DNA from: Ridgeia piscesae
Taxonomy: Eukaryota > Annelida > Polychaeta > Sabellida > Siboglinidae
Length of the DNA stretch: 64,000 nt
Assembly (NCBI GenBank): GCA_025642075.2
Contig: JAODUO010000068.1
Span: forward strand, 62,001 to 126,000
Direction: 5' to 3'
Shown here: piece by piece, positions 12,100 through 23,359 of the stretch
How positions within the stretch are numbered: position 1 is the stretch's first letter
Layout: each line of letters opens with the position of its first letter
Notes under the pieces: generated by a model
The model's database searches: none
The model's input: the letters and a program-made list of their open reading frames with translations, nothing else
Told to the model about the DNA's origin: nothing
Made by a program: the position numbers and the translations under genes

Positions 12100-12265
12100 A
12101 TCCGCACGAGAGAGAGGAGGAGACGGGAGCAGGAGACGGGAGCAGTGGGAGGAGAAAAAGGAGCACAAGAAGCAGATGGCAGAAACAACCGCTGAGCCAG
12201 GTGCGAAGACCTTCAAATGCAGCAACTGTGACAGAGACTGTGGCTCAAGGATCGAACTGACACAC
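12100..12265 (+). mobile_element. LINE C-terminal zinc-knuckle remnant
   Basis: The plus strand reads KTFKCSNCDRDCGSRIELT, like the C-x2-C-x(3)-C-x-SRIGL motif that ends ORF2 of several LINEs, preceded by a basic E/R-rich stretch. Flanks 11240-12040 and 12270-12590 show no gene. Confidence 0.5.
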
Positions 12266-12596
12266 TGGGCACACGACCCATTGTCTCTCGAGAAAATCGT
12301 TAGATGGTGCAATATTTACAGTTTTGTATGGGTACACATGACATTCCAACTGGTGCAATATGTGGGCACACACTATGAAGCACACTAAATGTTCATTATG
12401 ACAACAGTCTGTGCTCCCATCACATACACTGTGTAGCACTCGATATATCAGCAACGACTATACTCTCACTGTATACACGATGGCTGTGTAACATTCTATA
12501 TGTTGGCAATGTCTATGCTATCACAACATACTCTATATGTTCACACTATATATTATGTCAGCAAGCTCTCATCATATACACTATTGCCTGTCTATA

Positions 12597-12598
<2 letters not shown>

Positions 12599-12641
<43 letters not shown>

Positions 12642-12644
12642 ACA

Positions 12645-12701
<57 letters not shown>
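12599..12701. repeat. (CA)n microsatellite
   Basis: About 100 bases of CA with one CCCACACC interruption. Confidence 0.97.
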
Positions 12702-12702
<1 letters not shown>

Positions 12703-13017
12703 CACAATTTTGCATACACTATGTGGCATTCTGTTATGTCAGAATTACTGTCTGGCTGCACCCTTATCTTATACTCTATATATTCAGCAGAATATACTTA
12801 CTGAGCTTTTTGTGTATAAACATTTTTGCAAACAAATTCCATACTACTGCCTATACAATATTTTAATTGTGCACAGATATGTAAATTATGTATGGACATA
12901 AATGAGCAGCTTAATTTATTATGTTAACTGTGAAGATTAGATCAATGTTATACATATCACAATTATATGTCTTTTAAACAAAAAGATATAAAATATCTGT
13001 AATATGTTTGATCATGT

Positions 13018-13023
13018 TTTATT
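13018..13023 (-). terminator. Candidate polyadenylation signal of the IkB-zeta-like gene
   Basis: The minus strand reads AATAAA here (TTTATT on the plus strand) about 780 bases after the stop codon. It is the first clear AATAAA I found downstream, giving a plausible 3' UTR of about 0.8 kb. Transcript data would be needed to fix the cleavage site. Confidence 0.4.
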
Positions 13024-13800
13024 TATTTACTATTAATATTATTTAATAAAAAACACTTGTTGGGTATAACCAGCAGCATAGTACTGGGCATGTCTTTGCA
13101 AAAAATTCTTAAATTACTCCAGTATGCTTCACATGACATGAACAATTATACATACGTTGTACAAACTTTATCTCAAAATTTGTTTAAACTAGTCTGATTG
13201 CTGAACTATCCACACACAAAAAACATTGCCCTGTCTGATATTACAAAATGCATCCAACATGTTTGCTATGACACCCCATACTAACTACAAGCTCAATAAG
13301 CATTATAATAATATCACACACTTAATTATTTGTGTGCTATAAGCATTATAATAATATAATACACTTAATTATTCATGTGACAATAATATGTTTTATGTCA
13401 GGTAACACAATAATGAATTCCGTGATTCAAACGCTGTGCAACAATTATACACTCATGTCAATCAAAGATAACAAGAGTGACTCAAAAATAAACTTTTGAT
13501 TACCATAGTATTAAAAACAAGTAAAAACAATAATATGTTACCGTCATATATATACGTGTCAAGTTCAGCTAAACCTATACCACGTCACACAAACGATAAT
13601 GTTCACAAACCACAATGCTAATATTAACAAAACGCCTACATGTCAAGTACATTTCATGGTGTCATTGGATAATGGATGGTCTTTCTCGCTGTAGATTAAC
13701 CCCAACTCGCAGTGTCTTCTAAGCAAACCTTGTGGCAAGTTTCAACTGTCAGATCAGTTCCATGTGTCCATCTTCAGTCGACTTACTCAACTGGCTCGCT

Positions 13801-13911
13801 CTAGACTGGTTGATACTGGTAGGCCAAGATAATGCTTGGAGTTGTAAGCATTGGACTACTCTGACTGTTTGTCCTGGACGTTGTGTTCACACCACGAAGT
13901 ATGTTAATAAT
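13801..13911 (-). CDS. NFKBIZ: IkB-zeta-like last coding exon
   Basis: The acceptor is CTGTTTTCAG|ATTATT in phase 0. It encodes 36 residues starting IINILRGVNTTSRT and ending YQPV, then TAG. IINILRG aligns with the IRRILKG end of vertebrate IkB-zeta, so this is the natural C-terminus. Confidence 0.82.
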   Translation of the reverse strand: MINILRGVNTTSRTNSQSSPMLTTPSIILAYQYQPV

Positions 13912-16900
13912 CTGAAAACAGACAGAGAGACAGTGTCGGTGAAACACATCCTTTATTTTAAGTCTAGTTGAAACACAATTGGCCAAGAGACCCTAAGTCC
14001 CTTTGTCATCTTGTAATTATGAATGATATGTGTTTTGGTGAATCATAGTCACAGCCTAGTTTCAGCACCATAAGAACGTGGCTGGCTTAGGTCTTAGGTG
14101 ATTACCTCCAAACAGCCCAAACTTGGGCTAACGCAGGAGTTGTTCTTCTGTAGAATTTGTGAGTCCACTACAGGTTACACATTTACCCCCTGTGTGGGAT
14201 CTTTTACTTCCCCTGGCATAGACACCAGACAGAAGGGACCACCGGCTTTTAGTGTCTCTTCCGAAAGACACAGGCAAATGTGGGGTGAAGAAATTGCCTA
14301 CGTTTCGAAACGGCGGTAGGTGGGATTGAACCACCGTCCCCTCGATTGACAGTCCGGCGCTCTACCGTGTGACCACCGCTCCCCACGGCAACAGGACTGG
14401 TCATTTGTGGTTGGTTTTAGTCAAGATGGACCTATAGGTATCTACTTCCAACCGTTGTATAATATTTCATTACATTATTGCCATTTGTTGACGATAGTGT
14501 CTTATTATCACTTCCCAGGTTCACAAGATCAAGGCACTACGACACAATTTCTTTACTGAAACAATGTGGAATACAAATGCAGGCGATATACATACAAATC
14601 ATGATAGACAATTAACAATAAGTACCCATATACAAGCTACTTTATGTGTGTGCCGCAGTACTGTAAATACTGGAATTTGAATGTGACAGACTATCTGTGT
14701 TGGTGGTGTCGATACCAGCTACTGATGCTACAGTAGGGCGCAATAACGACAGCCAATGATCTACACAGGTGTTGCGACCTTCCACAATATTATCACAGAT
14801 TGTATATGTGTCAAAGATTCAACACTGGAATAATCAGGGCAGTAATGTAATTTAACTATAAACTGCTACACTATTACAAAACTAATGCCACCACCATGTG
14901 CTAGTAGACATAGACTAGTCAGTGGTAAAATTTATAACTCAATGAAGAAGCACCAGCAATGCCTGCAGCTGTGTCCCATGGTCTAAGCCAGGTCTCAGTT
15001 ACAGCAAGGACGTCTATCCACTTTGACACTAGTAAATGAAACATAAGTATTATACATATACACATACCCCTGTACATATGTACAGAGATTCCCTATATGT
15101 ACCTCTTGGTTTCGGTTTGCGACAAGTTCTCGCGGTAGGTGTCTGCTGTTGTTCCTGTGACTGGCGTCAGCCCCCCGTCTCATCAGCAGACGCACGATCT
15201 TCTTGTGCTGCTCAATGTCCACCATTTGCAGTCCGACAGCAATGTGCAGGCTGCAGTTTCCATCGTACGTTGGTGTGTTGAGAGACTTAGCTGGATTGTC
15301 GGGAATCAGTTCAAGGACAAACTCGAGAAGGTCAAGGTCCTTTCTCTCAATGGCATAGTGCAGTGGTGTTTTCCCACTTTTGCCATCCTAAAATAAATAA
15401 ATCATTCTGAAATGTATTATACTGACATGATATGTGAAATATGTGTATCTATGTCTATATGCGGAGATATTAGAGAATTTTTTTAAAGACACAAATTAAC
15501 ATTGCATGGCCAGTTACATTGTTGACTAACACTCAGAAACTGTTTTGGCCACAATATATATGTAGCACCATCTGTCGTACAGGTGTACATTTAAATAACA
15601 AATTAACATATGTCTCAAATCTAATTCTAATGTGGATAATATGTCTTCAGAATAGGGATAAAATATAGTAATTAACTCACTGGCTTACACCCACAGAGCA
15701 ACAAACCAAAGGAAATTCACCATTTATTTATATCTTTCATTACTCATATATGTTTTAAACAGGCTGTAAACGTTCCAAGAAAATGAATGAACTAACACAG
15801 AGGCGCATGAACCTTTGCACCCTCCTAAACTGCCCTCAAAGTTAGCAATTTGATATACAGATTGCTTGACGGTCGTTTGATACAATCAAAACATTACACG
15901 ACCTCTCAACGGTGTAGTGTAGAGTCCCTTACCGCTGTGTTCATATTTGCGCCGTGGGAGACAAACAACTTAATCATGTCTTTGCTGTTGATGAGTCCAT
16001 TTGGAGACTGTTTGCCATGTGTCATCATGGCACAGTGCAGAGGTGTCTGACCTGTGATTGACGACAGAGAAACAGAACTTGGAGACATCACCAGTGACAC
16101 TTCCAATGCTGCAACATCTGGCCTATGACATACGATGTGACAGTCAATCTGAATTTTTATTTAAATAATTATGTAAAATTTTAAATTTTTTAATTTATAT
16201 TTTTATTAATGTTTCCTGCAGATCTTTTGTATACTAATATTTGGTTTGTTTCACACTATGAGGGACCAGATAAGTCGAACATCCAGGGCGATCCATAACA
16301 ATATTTTGTTGCGATAACTAAAATCAAGTTAAATGATGCAAAGAATTATGACGACGCTGATAAAACCAAGTCTGATTTAAGAGGTGATTACAGTACGCCA
16401 CCTGAAATACTAAGGCAGTCACAACAGAGTTGATTTATGTTAAAATTTACTTAAATAAGATAAATCCAGTAGGAGTGCAGTTTACCTAGGTTATATATCA
16501 TAAAACAGCAGGTGTATTTATATTAAATATGTTTGAGAAAGAGTGATTTCTTTGAAAGAAAAATCTTATTTGAGTTAGTAAGATAAACATTTCGACCAGA
16601 ACAACGAGATATATGAGGGGACTTGTGTGTCCCATGAGCACAGACCAACATCTTCAAGAACTCAATAGCAGTAAATGGTGTGCAGATATGGAATGGCTTA
16701 GATCTAGTAATAAGAAACTCACTGTCTGTATTTAAGAGGGCATATATGCATAATGTTTTCAATTAGACAACAGTGATGCACGATACAATGAATTTTTTTT
16801 TACTAAACACTATTATATTTATTAATGCTATTTATCCTGTTTAATAATTTTTATTCTAATAAAAAAATTATTCACTATATTTTAACGCATTACGTAATTT

Positions 16901-19900
16901 ATTAGGTAGTAATTTATTTTTATTCTAATTTTTATTTTTCTTATTCACTATATTTTAACACGTTGTGCAATTTATTAGGTAGTCATTTGTTTAGTGTATG
17001 TACAGTCGTGTTAGAAATCACGACCCTTAGGAAGAGTTAATGTACATTTTATAAGGTTATCGTGAATAAATAATGTTTATTATTAATATTATAAAGTAAA
17101 TATGCATAATTATATTATTTACCATCGGAGTCTTTCTTGTCAATGTCCACGTGAGGAGATTTGAGTAGTTCGGTAAGTGTGGCGAGCCAGGCATGGCCTT
17201 TGCGGGCAGCACAGTGAAGCGCGCCCTGGTTTATTGGTGGCAAACCATTGACAGCAACTCGGGCATCGACGTTTGGGTTTGCACCGTGGCTGAGAAGGTA
17301 CGCCACAATCTCTGGCAAGTTCATTACTGTAGCGATGTACAATGGCGTCTACAACATAGCACGTAACTTATTAATATTAACAGAATATTTATCTCTCAAG
17401 AAACGTTTTTGTTTTCTCTGTATATTTCGGCTGTGTCTCCCAGCCTTCTTCACCAGACTGAATTTCACAGTGTCACATGATTAAGTCATGTGACACCATA
17501 AAATACAGAAGACAGCAAAGTATATGGAGAAACCAAAACGTTTCTTGAAAGGTAAATATTTTACTAAAAAGCATGAACCAAGAAACGATATCACTACATT
17601 ATTAATACTTTAAATCCCACCATGTTTGAATGAAATGATGTCTGATTCCCCGCAGCATTCGCACACATTCAGTTAGATGCTTTCAACTGGCATAAGCTAG
17701 TGTATAACCATAAATAATTTATCATAAATCTACACCACAACTCATACAGTGTATAGCAATCAAACTAATTATACTGGCTAGACTCACAATGGCTATTAGA
17801 ATTAGATAACAACGTAATACAAATTAAACGCAGTTTACATTTAAACTGTGCAGTCATGCTGCGGTGCAACTTACACTGTGAAGGTGAAGACTCGAGAGGA
17901 ATGGGTAAGAGGGAGGATGGACACAAAGACTGACCTGATTGAGTCTGTTGACAGAGTTGATGAGGCTGCTGAGGATGTTCTCTCTGAGACAGCGGGAGAT
18001 GAGAGCCACCAACATAACAGGCACCTTCTCAATCACTGCCAGATGTAGCAGGCTGAAAGACAAATCACAGCATTATGGCCAAGAAGTTTGGGGACACAGT
18101 TAAGGGGAGGAAATGGGAGAAAAAGGTCAGTGATTATCTCATTAAAACGTAACTAATCTTTTCTAATCTTTTGTCCTTTTTACTTTATGCTAGTGCAATA
18201 AACCCTCCATTAGTGTCTATAGGCTGGGAGAGCCACTCCCCCTGTTTACCCTGTGGTGCCCTGTGTCATGTGACAGCCAACGCAAATGAGTCATATCCAG
18301 TTTCCACTGGGGAGCAAGCACTGAGGATGTAGATAACAGACTGTGTGTTTTACCATGTTTTGGGCACTCTCTTCACCCCTTTAGTGAAAACAACGAAAGA
18401 CAGCAAAGACATGTAGCATAGCTACGGATAGACTGTGTACATGTACTGAGCCGGTGCTCAGCTGCAGTAGTTTCTGCATTTCCTAGTGGGGTTTAGGTTT
18501 TGTTTAGTTTATTTTCGTTCTTATTTCGTATTATTCGAACGCACCACAATAAATGGTACAAACATTTACACGTGTTCCTCTTCAATGATAAATCCCCCGT
18601 CTACATATATAATTATGTTTGCAGTTCCCTAGTCAAATGATTAGACTGACTCACTTATCACCGTCGTCGGGATCAACGTATTTCAGTTCGTCCAACGACA
18701 TTGCAGCAACATGGCGCTCAGCTTTGGTTCTCATGTCTGGGTTGATGTTGAGTGTGTATTTTGATGGCCCCGCTTCATCGGCTGTAAGAAGAACGAGAGT
18801 TCACCACGTTGCCAAGAAATAAGAGCTTAACTTATTGCCAAGGTGCCTAACTTTAATATGTTGCCAATGAGCTGGACTGCAACCTGTTGCCAATGAGCTG
18901 GACTACAACCTGTTGCCAAGGAGTCAGTTTAACCTGCTGCACATTGTGATATTTCAAACAGCTTTCTTCCCAGTATCAGACAGGTACTCACGTGTCGTCA
19001 TGACCTCTTGCTTTACAAAAGGTGCAACACTTGGCTGTAGAGAGGGCTGAGGGCTGTGTCCACAGGGAGAGGGAAGCTGTGGGGATGGCTGCGGAGACGG
19101 CTGCTGTGGAGGGTACACCTGCATCGGGGAACCTGGCACTGGACACAACAACAAATCCAAAATAAAAACACTATATTATGATATTATCTTAAACATATAA
19201 TCCAAGCCTACTCAGGCTACTGCTACTAAAGAAATTCTTTAACACAGCTTCACCTCGCTGTAACAAACTATCGTGGAATAGAGGATATCCAAGAAAAGCT
19301 GTCCTAAACCACACTTATGATATACGTGGCACCTCTGCATTGCCATACAGACAATAGACCCTGAATACTGCTGCTGTACTCCTTTGCTTGATGAGTAGTG
19401 ATGTTAGATTGGGTACAAATTAAACCTTCTGAAACTATTACGATTAAATCTTCTGAAACTATAGACACCTTTCATAAAAAATTAAAACATTTGTTTGAAA
19501 TTGCTTTTCCACCATAAAGTTTCGGCGGTTCCATGCTCCAATGACAATTTTTGCCTGTCGCCGTGTATGACCAACCAAATGGTTTCGTTTGTTGCACCCC
19601 TGAGCCTGAATTTTTCAAGGATATAGGCACTATATAAGTTTTACAATTAATAGTACAAAACAAAATTGAAAAATATATTAGAATACTATTTCAGCATACC
19701 ATTGGTTACCAAATATTGTCTATTGTACTGTGTAATCTTGATAACAACTATTGACAGTTAAACTTACTACTTATATTTACTAGTACTTTACTCAGTACTG
19801 GTATTGTTAGAGTGATTATTGAGATACATTCCTAGTTTTCTCCATACTGTCAGAATGATACTCACCCACAATGATGGCATCTGGTGTGACTGTAGTAGGA

Positions 19901-22900
19901 ACATTTGGTTGTGGAGATGGTTGAGGGCTTCGTATCTGTGGAGGACACAACTGTGGCGATGTCTGCTGTGGAGAGTTCACTGACACCAGTTGTGGAGAAA
20001 GTGGCTGAGGAGAGTGCTGCATTGGCGAACTGGGCCCTGTAACATGATAGTGCTCCGTTAGTTGGTTAGTTGGTTGGTTGGTCGGTCGGTCGGTCGGTCG
20101 GTCGGTCGGTCGGTCGGTCGGTCGGTCGGTCGGTCGGTCGGTCGGTCGGTCGGTCGGTCGGTCGGTCGGTCGTCGGTCGGTCGGTCGGTCGGTCGGTCGG
20201 TCGGTCGGTCGGTCGGTCGGTCGGTCGGTCGGTCGGTCGGTCGGTCGGTCGGTCGGTCGGTCGGTCGGTCGGTCGGTCGGTCGGTCGGTCGGTCGGTCGG
20301 TCGGTCGGCCAAATATCACAGACATGTTACATTTATAAGAAAATGCAAGAGCAATAACTAGAGCACACATAGCTCTGTGAAACCCATCTTATTGGCATAG
20401 CTTTATGCAGAGACCCACCCACCCGTCATTTGGACAGGTAAAACCTGTTTTGGACAGGTAGAAATATGGGTGGACAGGTAAAATTCTTCAAAAATCATAG
20501 ATATTGTCATTGATATGCCTTAGAAAATGAGTGTAAATGGTGTTACCTGTGTATTTGTTTGGCAAGAGAGAGAGATGGGGGAGAGAGAGAGAGAGGGAGG
20601 GAGGGAGGGAGGGAGGGAGGAGGGAGGGAGGGAGGGAGGGAGGGAGGGAGGGAGGGAGGGAGGGAGGGAGGGAGGGAGGGAGGGAGGGAGGGAGGGAGGG
20701 AGGGAGAGAGGGAGAGAGAGAGGGAGAGAGAGAGGGGGGAGAGAGAGAGGGAGAGAGAGATAGAGAGAGAGGGGGAGAGAGACCAAAGGAGCTATGGAAA
20801 AGATCAGTGTAGCTAGATGAAAACTCTTGGCTAGAGTTGAGGCCAAGACAGTGGCAACACTGGCTTCTTCAGTGTAGGCCGCATTAAACAGATCAAGTAA
20901 GTTGGACATATCATCAGGACCTGAACTGGTGGACAGACCATGCTACTGTAACTAGCCTTTGTGAAAAAAATATGAAATGCCAAGTTGTCACCGGACCATA
21001 ACTGATGCTCACCTTGGAGGTACTGTGGACTTGACACCATACGCGGACTCGAGACGGCGCGACTCAGATCTGGGGAGGAGGGTGACGTAGCGTTTCCCGG
21101 TGACAGGGTGGCAATAAATGTTACTCCAGGACTTGCGGGAGACTGACACGCAGAGACAATGACCACGGGCGGGCGTGGCTGGATCGGTTGGTATTGGGGC
21201 GTTACTCTCTTCGGCTTGATTTTCTTCCTCTGGCTCGGTGCCGTGTTCGATTTGACCTGCAACCGCTGGACTTGCTCCTGTTTCTGTTTGATGTTCTGTT
21301 GCAGACTCTGGTACTCCCGGTACGTGACGTTCAGTTTCTCCGTGTAGTGCTGCTGCTCGTCCTCCGACACCCGCTGCTGCTCGCACTGCAGGAGCTGCAA
21401 ACGTCGCTGCAGCACTGGAACTTTTTGCTGGAGCTGCTCGATTTCCTGCTGTACCTGCCACACTGCCAGGTTCTGGTTCAGCTGAGCCTGCTTCTGCTGT
21501 TGCAGCTGATTTGACTGTTGTACCTGAATCTGATTATGTTGTTGCAGCTGAGCCGGATTTGACTGTTGTGCCTGAATCTGATTATGTTGTTGCAGCTGAG
21601 CCGGATTTGGCTGTTGCATCTGAATCTGATTATGTTGTTGCAGCTGAATCTGATTATGTTGTTGCGGCTGAATCTGATTCTGTTGTTGCAGCTGAATCTG
21701 ATTATGTTGTTGCAGCTGAATCTGATTATGTTGTTGCAGCTGAATCTGATTCTGTTGTTGCAGTTGAATCTGATTCTGTTGTTGCAGCTGAATCTGATTC
21801 TGTTGTTGCAGCTGAATCTGATTTGGCTGTTGCAGCTGAACTGGATTCTGTTGTTGCACCTGAATCTGTAGCTGTATTGGAGACTGTGCCTGGTGCTGTT
21901 GTTGCTGGCCTACACTGACTGGCACCTCACCACCAGCGAGCCAGTTTGGTATTGATTCATTTTGCTGTTGCAGCTCCACAGGTGACTGCTGCACACATTG
22001 CTGCAGCTGCACTGGAGCCTGATGTTGTTGTTGCAGTTGGACTGGAGTCTGCTGCAGCTGCACTGGAGCCTGATGTTGTTGCTGCAGTTGGACTGGAGTT
22101 TGCTGCAGCTGCATTGGAGCCTGGTGTTGTTGCTGCAGCTGCACTGGAGTCTGATGTTGTTGCTGCAGTTGGACTGGAGTCTGCTGCAGCTGGACTGGAG
22201 TCTGCTGCAGCTGCACTGGAGCCTGATGTTGTGGCTGCAGTTGGACTGGAGTCTGCTGCAGCTGCACTGGAGCCTGATGTTGGTGCTGCATTTGGACTGG
22301 AGTCGGCTGCAGCTGCACTGGAGCCTGGTGTTGTTGCTGCAGCTGCACTGGAGCCTGATGTTGGTGCTGCAGTTGGACTGGAGTCGGCTGCAGCTGCACT
22401 GGAGCCTGGTGTTGTTGCTGCAGCTGCACTGGTGCTTGACGTGGCTGCTGCAGAGTAACTGCTATCTGCTGCACACGTTGTTGTTGCTGCACTGGAGCCT
22501 GGTTTTGCTGCTGCAGCAACAGACCCGTGTTGCTGCTGTCAGTGGACACGTCTTTGTCCAGTATGTCGACCAGTTCGTCAAGCCAGGCAGACATGTCCTC
22601 AGTAGGATCTGCTGGCTGCCACGGCGACTGGCCACTGCAGCCGATGGGACTGCATGCAGATTCACAGCTATAGGACGGAGACGTAGAGCCAGGATAATAA
22701 CCTGGACTGGGCACCCTCTGTTCTGCTGGGGACAGGACGTTTGGCGAGTCAACACCATTGATCTCTGCCAGTGTGGCCATTCCAGATGCGAACTCGTCAT
22801 CCAGCATTTTTTGTATGATGTCATTATCACTGAGAGGCAGCATATACTTTGCCGGCATGTCTGTGTCGTCAATGCGGTCACGCTTGCCCGTGCCATCATG

Positions 22901-23212
22901 CCGCTGTCCATCATTGGCAAGTAGTTCCTCCAGGTTGAATAACGTATCGTTGTATTCATGAGGCATTGGTTTTCCATTCGGACTTCGTGGGATGAAATGG
23001 TGGGACTGTGGCCCAAATTCTGTAAGCCTGAGGTGTCTGCAGAGAGAGAGAGAAGCAATGAACAGTAAGTGTTTAAAGAACTGCAGACACATCAGTGTGT
23101 CGTCACTGCCGTGTAGACAACAGAGTGCCAGTCAGTGCATACAATAATTATACGAACACACAAATGTGTGTAAATACGTGTGTCTGCGCATGCATGCACA
23201 CTAGCATGCCCT

Positions 23213-23276
<64 letters not shown>

Positions 23277-23298
23277 ACACACACACACACTCACACAC

Positions 23299-23359
<61 letters not shown>

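Noticed and set aside
14315..14388. tRNA gene on the minus strand
   Set aside because: It is the head of a SINE with a MetaSINE-like core, not a stand-alone tRNA.
20058..20370. PTDR and VGRS repeat proteins
   Set aside because: Translations of the GGTC microsatellite inside an intron.
21511..22924. Long plus-strand open frames opposite the Q-rich exon
   Set aside because: They are mirror readings of CAG/CTG-rich repeats; the minus strand has matching splice sites and conserved domains.
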